Source of the DNA: JAKACA01 sp963769255 | GTDB lineage: Bacteria; Actinomycetota; Acidimicrobiia; Acidimicrobiales; Bog-793 | Length of the DNA: 64,000 nucleotides | NCBI GenBank assembly: GCA_963769255.1 | Contig: CAVYKV010000001.1 | Location: 186,001-250,000, forward strand | Direction of reading: 5' to 3' | Part shown: in pieces, positions 49,210-58,134 of the stretch | How the letters are laid out: every line of letters begins with the position of its first letter | Numbering within the stretch: position 1 is the first letter of the stretch | Made by a program: the position numbers and the translations under genes | Notes under the pieces: model-generated | Databases searched by the model: none | The model's input: the letters and a program-made list of their open reading frames with translations, nothing else | What the model was told of the DNA's origin: nothing

Positions 49210-50160
49210 GTGGCGAAGAAGATCGGGCTGCTCGTGGGGATGGAGAACACGTTCCCGGGACCTTTCATCGAGGCCGTGAACCGCAAGGGCGCCGCCGACG
49301 GCATCGAAGCGGAGCTCGCCGTGCTCGGCAAGGTGACCGAGTTCGACGTGCCACCCGCCTACGAGGTCATCGTCGACCGCATCTCGCACGAGGTGGGTTT
49401 CTACCGTGCAGCGCTGAAGAGCGCCGCCCTCAACGGCACGGTCGTGATCAACGACCCCTTCTGGTGGGAGGCGGACGAGAAGTTCTTCGAGTGCACGCTC
49501 GCCCGCCACCTCGGCGTCGCCGTGCCGAAGACCGTCGTGCTCCCGAACAAGGAGCCCGAGACGGGCATCGACCCCGAGAAGTCGCTCCGGAACCTCCAGT
49601 ACCCCCTCGCCTGGGGGGACATCCTCGACTACACGGGCCTGCCCGCCGTCCTCAAGCCCAACACGGGGGGCGGCTGGCGCGACGTCTACATCGTGCGCTC
49701 GCTGGAGGAGCTCCTGGGCGCCTACGACGGCACCGGGACGAAGACGATGATCCTGCAGGAGTTCATCGATTGGGAGGATTACCTCCGCTGCGTCGTCATC
49801 GGCGGCCAGGTGCTCGTCTTCCGATACGACCCGAGGAAGGGCTTCCTCGAGCGCTACGTCACGGACGACCCGCCGCCGGCTGATCTCGTCGAGCGGGCGA
49901 CCGCCGACGCCCGGCTGCTGACCGACGCCCTCGGCTACGACATGGACACGGTGGAGTTCGCCGTGCGCGACGGCGTCCTTCACGCCATCGACTGGTTGAA
50001 CCCGGCCCCGGACTTCGACAACTTCTCGATCAAGGAGGAGGGTTTCGCCTGGGTCATCGACACGATGAGCGACCTCGCCCTCGCCTATGCCCGGGGCGAA
50101 CGGACGCCCCCGTGGAGGGGCGAGCACCGTTGGTGGCGCCACGTGGCCGCCGCGCGCTGA
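49210..50160 (+). CDS. ATP-grasp ligase
   Basis: 316 residues. The ATP-grasp fold is seen from the phosphate-loop lysine region LPAVLKPNTGGGWRDVYIV and the hinge MILQEFIDWEDYLRCVVIGG to the metal-binding end VEFAVRDGVLHAIDWLNPAP (Glu and Asn). Such enzymes join a carboxylate to an amine through an acyl phosphate. The start is the GTG at 49210. It is the first of three ligase-type genes (24 and 5 bases apart), suggesting a short pathway that adds several amide bonds. The substrates are not known. Confidence 0.82.
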   Translation: MAKKIGLLVGMENTFPGPFIEAVNRKGAADGIEAELAVLGKVTEFDVPPAYEVIVDRISHEVGFYRAALKSAALNGTVVINDPFWWEADEKFFECTLARHLGVAVPKTVVLPNKEPETGIDPEKSLRNLQYPLAWGDILDYTGLPAVLKPNTGGGWRDVYIVRSLEELLGAYDGTGTKTMILQEFIDWEDYLRCVVIGGQVLVFRYDPRKGFLERYVTDDPPPADLVERATADARLLTDALGYDMDTVEFAVRDGVLHAIDWLNPAPDFDNFSIKEEGFAWVIDTMSDLALAYARGERTPPWRGEHRWWRHVAAAR

Positions 50161-50184
50161 GACCGGCCGCGAAGGGAGTGGGGG

Positions 50185-51534
50185 TTGCGAGCCGCCGTCG
50201 AGGCGTACCACGACCTGCTCGGTGACGCGGAGCTGGCCGAGGCGAGCGCCGATCATCTCTACCGGGCGCAGCACGCCGCCAACTTGTACTTCGGCGACCA
50301 CCCCCTCTCCATCTCGCTGCGGCCCCGTCTCATCTCGAGGGGCGACTGGGGACGCGCCGTGGCCGCCGCCGAGGCGATCGCCGGAGCCCTCGCCGCCCTC
50401 GAGTCGGCCCTCCTCGCCGACGCCGAGCTGAGGCGAGAGCTCGATCTCGACCCGCTGGAGGAGCGACTCGCCCTCGCCTCGCCCGGCTGCCGGTGCTCCT
50501 CACCCTCGGCCAGGCTCGACAGCTTCTTCGCCGACGAGGTGCGCTATGTCGAGTACAACGCCGAGTCGCCGGCCGGCATGGCCTACGGGGACGCCCTGGC
50601 CGAGGTGATGGAGGCCCTCCCCGTCATGGACCGTTTCCGTGACCGCTTCCGCCTCAGCGCCATGCCGACCCGCCGCTCCCAGCTCGACGCCATGCTGCAG
50701 GCCTTCGCCGAGTGGGGCGGCGCCGCCAAGCCGTCCGTGGCCATCGTGGACTGGACGGGCGTGCCGACGGTGGCCGAGTTCGAGATGTTCCGGGAGTACT
50801 TCGTCGCCAACGACGTCCCCTGCGTCATCGCCGACCCCGACTCGCTCGACTACGACGGCACGACGCTTCGCAGTGAGGACGGCACGGAGATCAGCGTCGT
50901 CTACCGGCGAGTGCTCACGAGCGAGCTGCTCGCCCACGGGGGCGGTTCGGACCCCCTCTGCACGGCGTACCTCGACGGCAACGTCGTCGTCGTCAACACC
51001 TTCCGGGCCAAGCTGCTGCACAAGAAGATGAGCCTCGCCCTCCTCTCCGACGAGCGCTACGCCGCCCTCTTCACGCCCGAGCAGCGCGCCGCCATCGACC
51101 GCCACATCCCCTGGACCCGTCGGCTCTCGGAGTCGGCCACCACGCGGCGGGGCGAGGAGATCGGCGACCTCCCCGCCTATGTCGTCGAGAACCGCTCCAA
51201 CCTCGTCCTCAAGCCAAACGACGAATACGGCGGCAAGGGTGTCGTGCTCGGGTGGACCGTCGACGACCACGAGTGGGAGCAGGTCGTCCGTGTGGCGCTG
51301 CACGAGAGCTACGTCGTGCAGGAAGCCGTGCCGGTGCCGAGGGAGGAGTGGCCGCTCGCCGTCGGCGGCACGGTGGAGATGGTGGACATGGCCGTGGACA
51401 TGGACCCGTACCTCTTCGGCGGGCGGGTGCAGGGAGCCCTCGTCCGGCTGTCGTCGTCCGCCCTCCTCAACGTCACGGCGGGCACCGGCAGCGTCGTGCC
51501 TACCTTCGTGGTCGAAGACGAGAGAGAGGAGTGA
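50185..51534 (+). CDS. Circularly permuted ATP-grasp protein
   Basis: 449 residues. The N-terminal half has VRYVEYNAESPAGMAYGDAL and VAIVDWTGVPTVAEFEMF, and the C-terminal half carries the ATP-binding SNLVLKPNDEYGGKGVVLGW and SYVVQEAVPVP. This order is that of the permuted ATP-grasp family related to glutathionylspermidine synthetase-like proteins. It starts at a TTG (50185) after GGGAGTGGGG. It is next to an ordinary ATP-grasp gene and a YbdK-type ligase, an arrangement known from actinobacterial amidoligase clusters. The product is unknown. Confidence 0.82.
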   Translation: MRAAVEAYHDLLGDAELAEASADHLYRAQHAANLYFGDHPLSISLRPRLISRGDWGRAVAAAEAIAGALAALESALLADAELRRELDLDPLEERLALASPGCRCSSPSARLDSFFADEVRYVEYNAESPAGMAYGDALAEVMEALPVMDRFRDRFRLSAMPTRRSQLDAMLQAFAEWGGAAKPSVAIVDWTGVPTVAEFEMFREYFVANDVPCVIADPDSLDYDGTTLRSEDGTEISVVYRRVLTSELLAHGGGSDPLCTAYLDGNVVVVNTFRAKLLHKKMSLALLSDERYAALFTPEQRAAIDRHIPWTRRLSESATTRRGEEIGDLPAYVVENRSNLVLKPNDEYGGKGVVLGWTVDDHEWEQVVRVALHESYVVQEAVPVPREEWPLAVGGTVEMVDMAVDMDPYLFGGRVQGALVRLSSSALLNVTAGTGSVVPTFVVEDEREE

Positions 51535-51539
51535 GCCCC

Positions 51540-52658
51540 GTGGCGCTCGACCTGGGTCGCGATCTCACGATCGGCATCGAGCAGGAGTTCCAGATCATCG
51601 ACGGGTCGGGTGAGCTGACGCATCACATCGACACGCTGCTGGCCTCCACGCGCGAGCAGTTCGGCGAGGACGTGAAAGCGGAGATGCTGCAGTCGGTCGT
51701 GGAGATCGGCACCCAGATCTGCGCTGACATCGGCGAGGCCCGTTCCGAGCTGATCCGGCTGCGCAAGGGCCTCGTCGACATCCTGGCGCGCGACGGCCTC
51801 CGCCTCGCATCGGCCGGCACGCACCCCTTCTCGCATTGGGCGGACCAGCGCGTGACCGAAGCGGACCGCTACAAGATGCTCGAGGACGAGATGCAGGATC
51901 TCGTGCGGGAGCTGCTCATCTTCGGGACCCAGGTGCACGTCGGCATCCCCGACCCGGAGCTCCGCATCGACGTCATGAACGAGGCCCGCTACTTCCTCCC
52001 GCACCTGCTCGCCCTCTCCACCGCCTCCCCCTTCTGGCTCGGGCGGAGGACGGGCCTCAAGTCCTACCGCAGCGTCGTGTGGTCGCGGTTTCCCCGCAGC
52101 GGCATCCCGCCGCACCTGAGCTCGTACGGGGAGCTCGAGGGCCTCGTCGAGCTCCTCGTGAAGACGAACTGCATCGACAACGGCAAGAAGGTCTGGTGGG
52201 ATCTCCGGCCCCACCACCTCTACCCGACCCTCGAGTTCCGGGTGTGCGATGCCGTCCCGAAGATCGAGGAGGCCCTCTGCCTGGCGGCGCTCACGCAGGC
52301 GATCTGCGCCAAGCTCCTCAAGCTGCGGCGCAACAACCTCGGCTTTCGGCACTACTCTCCGCACCTCATCGCCGAGAACAAGTGGCGGGCGATGCGCCAC
52401 GGCGTGAGCGGCAGCCTCATCGACTTCGGGCGCGAGGCGGAGGTCCCCATGGGCGAGCTCGTCGGGGAGTTGCTCGAGTTCCTTGACGACGTCGTGGACG
52501 AGCTGGGGTGCCGTGCCGAGGTGGCCTACGCCGAAACGATCGTCCGCGAGGGCACGAGCGCCGACCGCCAGCTCGCCGTCTTCGAGGCGACGAGCTCGTA
52601 CCACGCCGTCGTGGACTTCATCGCCGCCGAGACGGTGGAGGGCCTGCCCCTCGGTTGA
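51540..52658 (+). CDS. YbdK-type carboxylate-amine ligase (GCS2 family)
   Basis: 372 residues, the normal length of the family. Features are the N-terminal GIEQEFQIIDGSGEL (metal-binding Glu residues), SVVEIGTQICADIGEAR, ASAGTHPFSHW, GTQVHVGI and RPHHLYPTLEFRVCDA. E. coli YbdK has weak glutamate-cysteine ligase activity; in vivo roles vary. The GTG at 51540 has AGGAG with a better distance than the GTG at 51531 that overlaps the upstream stop. It is the third ligase gene in the cluster. Confidence 0.9.
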   Translation: MALDLGRDLTIGIEQEFQIIDGSGELTHHIDTLLASTREQFGEDVKAEMLQSVVEIGTQICADIGEARSELIRLRKGLVDILARDGLRLASAGTHPFSHWADQRVTEADRYKMLEDEMQDLVRELLIFGTQVHVGIPDPELRIDVMNEARYFLPHLLALSTASPFWLGRRTGLKSYRSVVWSRFPRSGIPPHLSSYGELEGLVELLVKTNCIDNGKKVWWDLRPHHLYPTLEFRVCDAVPKIEEALCLAALTQAICAKLLKLRRNNLGFRHYSPHLIAENKWRAMRHGVSGSLIDFGREAEVPMGELVGELLEFLDDVVDELGCRAEVAYAETIVREGTSADRQLAVFEATSSYHAVVDFIAAETVEGLPLG

Positions 52659-52712
52659 GGCGCCGGCTGTTCTCGGCGCCTCTGCTCGCGGCGCCCTGCT
52701 GGCGACCGGGGT

Positions 52713-53456
52713 TCAGCAGTGGCGGGGGAGGTGGTAGGCCAGCTGCCGCTGCCACCAGGGCCAGTCGTGCGCCGAGTCGTGCCCCCAGATGTCGAGCTCG
52801 TGCGGGATTTGCCGCTCCGCCAGGAGGCCGCCCAGCCGCAGCGTGCTCGGGAGCGCCCCGCTGGCGCTGTCGTCCTCCCACGGACCCTGCCCGGCGACGA
52901 GCGTGAGGTGCACGTGCTGGCGCAGCCAGTCGAGGTGGTCGCCGTGCAGGTTGGGCACGTAGTCGACCGGGTTGCTGAAGTAGAAGCTCTCCCCGCGCTC
53001 GCCCCAGCCCATCTTCGCCATGTCGTAGGCGCCGGAGAGGCAGATCGCCTCCGGGAAGAGCTCGGCGTGCTTCAGGCTGACGTTGGCGGCGTGGTAGGCA
53101 CCGAAGCTGCAGCCTGTCACGAGCACGTCTCGCCGTCCGGCGCAGTCGTCGACGATGAAAGGGACGACGTCGTTCACGACGAAGTCCTCGAACCGCTGGT
53201 GCTCCCGCGCCCGCAGTTCCAGCGGTAGGTCGCCTCGCCGCCAGCTGCCGCCCTCGAAGCTGTCGATGCAGTAGATCTTTGCGCGACCGTCCTCCACGAG
53301 GCCGGCCACGGCGGAGAGGAGACCGTTGTTCTCGAAGTCCTCCGCACGGCCGCTGTCGGAGGCGAAGGCGAGCACGGGCCTGCCCCACTCGCCGTAGGCG
53401 ATCAGGTGGGAGTCGCCGAGGGGAAGCGACGGCAGGACGACCGATCGCCGCCTCAC
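52713..53456 (-). CDS. Alpha/beta hydrolase esterase (COG4947 type)
   Basis: 247 residues. The nucleophile is in the GCSFGAYHAAN elbow near residue 115, with VPFIVDDCAG before it and the His in WGHDSAHDWPWWQRQLAYHL at the C-terminus. These long motifs are those of the small esterases often found beside ATP-grasp ligases. The GTG start overlaps the stop of the next esterase gene (GTGA), so the two are one operon. It faces the YbdK-type gene, and a role on the product of that cluster is possible. Confidence 0.82.
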   Translation of the reverse strand: MRRRSVVLPSLPLGDSHLIAYGEWGRPVLAFASDSGRAEDFENNGLLSAVAGLVEDGRAKIYCIDSFEGGSWRRGDLPLELRAREHQRFEDFVVNDVVPFIVDDCAGRRDVLVTGCSFGAYHAANVSLKHAELFPEAICLSGAYDMAKMGWGERGESFYFSNPVDYVPNLHGDHLDWLRQHVHLTLVAGQGPWEDDSASGALPSTLRLGGLLAERQIPHELDIWGHDSAHDWPWWQRQLAYHLPRHC

Positions 53457-54541
53457 GAGCTCACCTCCTGCAGCAAGGTCACGAGCGATGGCGTCCAAGC
53501 GTCCCGCCAGGCCACCCAGTTGTGAGCATCGCGGACGACGTGCAAGGTGGCAGGGTATCCCTGCGACGCCAGCGTGGCGGCGCATTGCTGGTTGTTGGCG
53601 AGGTTGCGCTCCACCGTGCCGCACGTCATCACGACCGGGATGGGCTCCGGCGCGCCGTCACCGTCGAGGCTCTCCACGAAACGCTGGATTCGCTCGAGCG
53701 GCGGCTGCGACCCGGGATGGTCCTCCGGGTGGAAGAAGCTGCTCGACTGCAGGAAGAGCGAGTCGAAGGAGGCCGGCCGCAGGCGGTGGGCGTGCAGCAA
53801 GGCGACACCGCCGAGGCTGGCGCCGAGGCCCAGCCGCCAGGGGCGACCCGCCGTGACGGCCACGAGGGCCGCCACGGCGGCCGGGAGCTCGTCGGCCAGG
53901 TAGTCGGCGAACTGCGGGCTGGCGCTGTAGTGCTCGCCGCGGTCCGTCGGCTGGCAGAGGACCGCCCGCATGGGCGGGAGGGCTCCGGAGGCCACCTGGA
54001 CGTCGAGGAAGTGCACGAGCCCGGAGAAGCGGGCGAACTCGACGCCGTCGAGGGCCACGAGGAGGGGGAGCGGCGTCTCCGGCCCGGTGCCGGCCGCCGA
54101 CCAGATCATCGTCGGCTGCACGTCGCCGAGGACGGCCGAGGGCACGTCGAGCTCGACGACGGCGCCCTCCTCGGCCTCGGCGCCCAGCCAGGACGGTGCC
54201 GTGTACTCCGGGAACTCGACGACGGAGCGCTCCCCGAAGGCGCCGGGCGCCCGCAGCGGGTTGGCGGGGTCGAGGATCGTGTCGTGCGACTCGCCCGATA
54301 CCACGTCGAAGCGGTACTCGAAGCGGTCCACCGGGGGGCGCCGGAAGACCCCCTCGAAGATCCCGTCGGCCGAGCGTTGCAATACCGGGCCGTAGCGGGG
54401 CTCTGCAACCTCCTGCACGACGACGACGTCGTCGGCCGCCCCGGTGGGATCGGCGTAGCGGAAGGTCACCCGGTCGGGCTCGACGAGGGGAGGACCGGCC
54501 TCCGTCGCCGGCGCAAGGCCGTCGGCACGGGAGTCGTCCAC
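53453..54541 (-). CDS. Enterochelin-esterase-like hydrolase
   Basis: 362 residues. An N-terminal beta-sandwich (about 20-125, with VFRRPPVDRFEYRFDVV) precedes an alpha/beta-hydrolase domain with LLVALDGVEFARF, the nucleophile in GLGASLGGVALLHAHRL and the His in VRDAHNWVAWRDA. This two-domain layout is that of Fes/IroD-like and related esterases. No siderophore genes are nearby, so a ferric-enterobactin substrate is unlikely; the ester it cuts is unknown. The start is the GTG at 54541. Confidence 0.82.
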   Translation of the reverse strand: MDDSRADGLAPATEAGPPLVEPDRVTFRYADPTGAADDVVVVQEVAEPRYGPVLQRSADGIFEGVFRRPPVDRFEYRFDVVSGESHDTILDPANPLRAPGAFGERSVVEFPEYTAPSWLGAEAEEGAVVELDVPSAVLGDVQPTMIWSAAGTGPETPLPLLVALDGVEFARFSGLVHFLDVQVASGALPPMRAVLCQPTDRGEHYSASPQFADYLADELPAAVAALVAVTAGRPWRLGLGASLGGVALLHAHRLRPASFDSLFLQSSSFFHPEDHPGSQPPLERIQRFVESLDGDGAPEPIPVVMTCGTVERNLANNQQCAATLASQGYPATLHVVRDAHNWVAWRDAWTPSLVTLLQEVSS

Positions 54542-54573
54542 GTCAGAGGCGGCTGCGGGGCCGCCCGGGGTGC

Positions 54574-56613
54574 TCAGGCCGGACCTGCAGCCGAGAGCAC
54601 CACTCCCACCACGCCCGCCCCGGCGGCGATCGAGAGGATCGCCTTGCCGGTGGCGAGGTCGAGCTCGCTCATCGTTCCGGTGCCGAGGTCGGCGACGAAG
54701 GCCACGAGCCCGGAGGGGTCGACGGCGACGCCGAGTGGCTTCGAGCCGGCGGGTCCGACCGTGCTGACGCCGAGGTCGTGCAGTGTCACCTGCATCAAGG
54801 TACCGGAGGCGGACGCGACGTACGCCACGGACTGCCGGGAGTCGCCACCTTGCGGCGCGAAGGCGACGCCTGCGGTCGGTGAGGCGAGCGTCGCCGTGAT
54901 GGTGACCGAGAAGTGGTCGACCTCGATCTTGCTGAGGAGGTTGCTCGCCCGGCTCAGCACGATGACGGAATGCCCCGAGGGGGAGGCGACGACACCGTCG
55001 GGCCCCGGGGCGACGACGATCGGCGTGTCGGCCTCACTCGTCGAGAGGTCGATCGGGGTCACGCTCGAGGAGTCGAGGTTGGCGACGAAGGCGTACCCGT
55101 TCGAGGCGATGGCGGCGGCGTCGGGGTGGCTCCCGACCGCGACGGTGGCGGTCACCTTCTCGGTCGTGAGGTCGACGATGGTGGCGTTCCCCGAGTAGTT
55201 GTTCGCCACGACAGCCGTGGAACCGTCGCCGCTGATGGCGATGGCGACGGGGTCCTCGCCCACGGCGATGGGCCGCCCGACCTTGCCGGTGGCGACGGTG
55301 ATGGGAACGATGTCGTTTCGGGTCTCGACCGTCACCCAGAGGGTCTTGCCATCGGGCGAGAGGGCGCCGCCGCCGGGTGCGCCGGCGAGGTGAACGGGAG
55401 CCTCAGCGTTCACGACACCGAGGCCGACCGTTTCGAGCCCGTTGCCGGCGTAGTCGGCGACCACGAGCGCATGGCCACCGGCTGCGGTGGTCACGGCCAC
55501 AGGGCCGCGGCCGACGGCGATGGGGTGGCCCCGGACGAGGGAGGCAAGGCTCACGGGAACGATGGAACCGGCGCGGTAGGACGACACGTAGGCGGACCCA
55601 TCGGCCGAGACGGTGATCCCGGTCGGTTCCGTGCCGACGACGACGCCGCTGCCGACCTTCCCCGTTGCGAGGGCGACGGGCACGAGACGACCCGAGCCGT
55701 AATCGACGACGAGGGCGGTCGTGCCGTCCGGCGTGACGACGACCCCGTCGGGTGCGTCCCCGACGTTGTAGGTCGACGTCGTGTGTCGCGAGCCGAGCGG
55801 GATCGCCGTCACCGTGCCGCTACTGAAGTTGGTGACGTAGGCGGTGCCGCCGCCCGGGCTCAGTGCGATGGAGTCGGGATCCTTGCCGACGGCGACGCTG
55901 AAGAGGAGGGCGCCGCTCGAGGTGCCGATCGCCCTCATCCGTTCCGTCGAGAGGTCGACGACGTACGCGATGCCGCCGTTGGGGGAGAGGGCGATGGCGG
56001 ACGGCCCGTGCCCGGCGTGCAGACGTCGCCCTGCCCTGCCCGTGGCGAGGTCGACGGCAACGATCGTGTCCGATCCGTAGCACGTCACGTAGGCGGTGAG
56101 CCCGTTCGAGGCGATGGCGATGGCGTCGGGGTTCTTGCCGACGGCGATCGCCGCCCTGGGCTTCATCGAGGTGAGTGGGACCGGCGTGATGGTGCCGGCG
56201 GAATAGTCGGTGACGTAGGCGGTGTCGCTGACGGCGTCGAAGGCGACGGCGTCGGGGCCGCGCACCGCTGTCCGACCGGTCACGACGTCGGCGGCGAGGT
56301 CGATCGGCGTCACCTCGGAGCTGCTGTGGTCGAGGATCCAGGCGAAACCCCCGACCCCGGCGACCTGCTCCGGGTGGGAGCCGGCGGGCGAGGCGACTCC
56401 CGGGCGAAGCCCCGCCGCCCGGGCGCCGATGGCTTGAGCGAGGCCGGCCGGCGCTGCGGGGACGAGGAGGGCGGCGCTCAGCCCCGAGGCGGCGAGGAGC
56501 GGCAGCGGGCGCCGCCACCACGCCCTGGGGACTCGCCCCCGGCCGGTGGCGGCGAGCGGCGGCTTGGCTCCTCCCGGCCGCTCGTGCGCTAGCAGTGCAG
56601 GGTGACCGGGCAT
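54574..56613 (-). CDS. Secreted YVTN-type beta-propeller protein
   Basis: 679 residues. A signal-like N-terminus (WWRRPLPLLAASGLSAALLV) is followed by about thirteen repeats of 42-45 residues with a shared pattern, for example DPDSIALSPGGGTAYVTNFS, SSGTVTAIPLGS, DAPDGVVVTPDG and EDPVAIAISGDGSTAVVANN. The number suggests two propellers. Such proteins are surface or periplasmic scaffolds of unknown partner. The ATG at 56613 overlaps the stop of the upstream Thr-rich protein gene by 25 bases, so co-transcription is likely. The C-terminus ends in a hydrophobic, Ala/Val-rich segment. Confidence 0.85.
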   Translation of the reverse strand: MPGHPALLAHERPGGAKPPLAATGRGRVPRAWWRRPLPLLAASGLSAALLVPAAPAGLAQAIGARAAGLRPGVASPAGSHPEQVAGVGGFAWILDHSSSEVTPIDLAADVVTGRTAVRGPDAVAFDAVSDTAYVTDYSAGTITPVPLTSMKPRAAIAVGKNPDAIAIASNGLTAYVTCYGSDTIVAVDLATGRAGRRLHAGHGPSAIALSPNGGIAYVVDLSTERMRAIGTSSGALLFSVAVGKDPDSIALSPGGGTAYVTNFSSGTVTAIPLGSRHTTSTYNVGDAPDGVVVTPDGTTALVVDYGSGRLVPVALATGKVGSGVVVGTEPTGITVSADGSAYVSSYRAGSIVPVSLASLVRGHPIAVGRGPVAVTTAAGGHALVVADYAGNGLETVGLGVVNAEAPVHLAGAPGGGALSPDGKTLWVTVETRNDIVPITVATGKVGRPIAVGEDPVAIAISGDGSTAVVANNYSGNATIVDLTTEKVTATVAVGSHPDAAAIASNGYAFVANLDSSSVTPIDLSTSEADTPIVVAPGPDGVVASPSGHSVIVLSRASNLLSKIEVDHFSVTITATLASPTAGVAFAPQGGDSRQSVAYVASASGTLMQVTLHDLGVSTVGPAGSKPLGVAVDPSGLVAFVADLGTGTMSELDLATGKAILSIAAGAGVVGVVLSAAGPA

Positions 56614-58034
56614 GTCGTCGTCGTCACGGGAAGTGTGGTCGTCGTCGTAGTGCTCGTCGTGGTGGTCGGACGTGTCGTCGTCGTGGTCGTGGTCGGGGTC
56701 GGTCTCGTTGTCGTTGTCGTGGTCGGACGCGTCGTCGTGGTGACCGGACGGGTCGTGCTCGTCGTCGTGCTCGGTGCTCTCCCCGTGCCGGCCTTGTGGC
56801 GGCGGGGGTCGTGCGGGCGTGTCGTGGAGGTGACCGCTCGTGCCCGAGTCGTCGTCGTCACCCGCCTCGTCGTCACGGCTCGCCGCGTCGTCGACGGCGC
56901 CACCCTGGCGAGGGAGGTCGTCGTGGGGAGGGCGTTGCTCGGCCTGCTGCCGGAGACGACGAACACGAGAGCGAGCACGCCCAGACACGCGACGAGGATG
57001 GGCAGGCCGATGCGGGCCTGGAAGATGCGGGCCCGCCTGCGGTGCGAGGCGCGATTGCTCCGCCGCGCCCCCAGGGCGGCCAGCTCCCTGTCGAGGGGTG
57101 CCGGCCGGTGCTCGAGGAGGCCCGCCTGGGCCGACCGCGGCTGCGCGTCCGGATCCGGGAGATCTGCGAGGCCCACCCAGGCGACCGTGTCCGTGCTGCG
57201 CCGAGTGACCGCCTGGGGGGCGGCGGGCGACTCGAAGAGGTTGTCCGCCTGCGGGGCGGCCGTCGCCTCGAAGAGGCTGTCCGCCCAGGCATCGAGGTCG
57301 TCGAGGGTGCGCTCCCGATCCGGGCCCGGCGTCGTCGCCAGGGCGGCCGGCTGAACTGTCGTCGCGGCGGGGGCGATACCGAACACGGCGTCGGCCCAGG
57401 CCTCGATGCCGTCGTCGTCCCCCCGAAGAGGAGCCATCGGGGGCGGCTGGCGCCGCCTGTCGTCGGCCTCCTCGGCCTCCGTGGTCGTCGTCATCGCTGC
57501 GGGAGCCGTTGTGGACGAGCCGGCGGTGGGGGCTCGCTTGGCTCTCGTCGTGCCGGCTGAACCCGACGTGTTCGCCGCCGTCCGGCGAGGAGCGGTCGTC
57601 CCGCCCGCCGTCGCCGGCGATCTCTTCGCCGGCCGAGCCGCCGCTTCGCCCGAGGCGGGCGCTCGCACACGTCTGCTGCCGGGAGCTGAGCGTGCCGCGC
57701 CGGCGCCGTCCTTGCTGCGCCCCCTGGCCGACGAGCCGGAAGCGCCTGTGGCCTTCGCTGCCGTCGCTGCCGTCCGGGACCGTCCGGTGGCGGCTCCGTT
57801 GGCCGCCGCCGTCGCTGTCTTCTTGCGGGGAGCGGCCGTGCCATTGCTCGCCGCCCTACTGGCGGCGCTGGTGGCGCCGGCGGCCTGCCGAGCCGGGGTC
57901 CGACGGGTCGAACCTTGAGACGCCTGCTTCGTCGTCCGAGGTGCGCCGCCCGCCTGCTCTACAGGCTCGGCATCTGTGCCCTCCGACAGGCTGGACGCGG
58001 GAAGGTCGGGTGTGCTCGACGGGTCGTCCGCCAC
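56589..58034 (-). CDS. Single-pass membrane protein with Ala-rich cytoplasmic part and Thr-rich tail
   Basis: 481 residues. Residues 1-180 are Ala/Thr/Lys/Arg-rich and disordered. Two short acidic-aromatic repeats follow (GIEAWADAVFGIAP, DLDAWADSLFEAT). A basic stretch leads to one membrane helix (IGLPILVACLGVLALVFVV, about residue 345), and the last 120 residues are almost only Thr, Pro and Arg (TTTRP units), ending CPVTLHC. The tail looks like a cell-wall-spanning, possibly glycosylated stalk. The GTG at 58034 has a GGGAGGTGGAG site. I do not recognise the family. It overlaps the propeller gene, which may be its partner. Confidence 0.7.
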   Translation of the reverse strand: MADDPSSTPDLPASSLSEGTDAEPVEQAGGAPRTTKQASQGSTRRTPARQAAGATSAASRAASNGTAAPRKKTATAAANGAATGRSRTAATAAKATGASGSSARGRSKDGAGAARSAPGSRRVRAPASGEAAARPAKRSPATAGGTTAPRRTAANTSGSAGTTRAKRAPTAGSSTTAPAAMTTTTEAEEADDRRRQPPPMAPLRGDDDGIEAWADAVFGIAPAATTVQPAALATTPGPDRERTLDDLDAWADSLFEATAAPQADNLFESPAAPQAVTRRSTDTVAWVGLADLPDPDAQPRSAQAGLLEHRPAPLDRELAALGARRSNRASHRRRARIFQARIGLPILVACLGVLALVFVVSGSRPSNALPTTTSLARVAPSTTRRAVTTRRVTTTTRARAVTSTTRPHDPRRHKAGTGRAPSTTTSTTRPVTTTTRPTTTTTTRPTPTTTTTTTRPTTTTSTTTTTTLPVTTTTCPVTLHC

Positions 58035-58134
58035 CGCTCCACCTCCCGCTCCGCCCCGGAGGGCACCGTCGCATCGCCGAGGCGACACCCTGACGCCGGG
58101 ACGGCCCGGCGAGGCGGCACGGTGTTCGCGTGCG

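Noticed and set aside
53453..54541. Siderophore (ferric enterobactin) esterase
   Set aside because: The fold matches, but there are no siderophore biosynthesis or uptake genes in the window, so only a general esterase call is justified.
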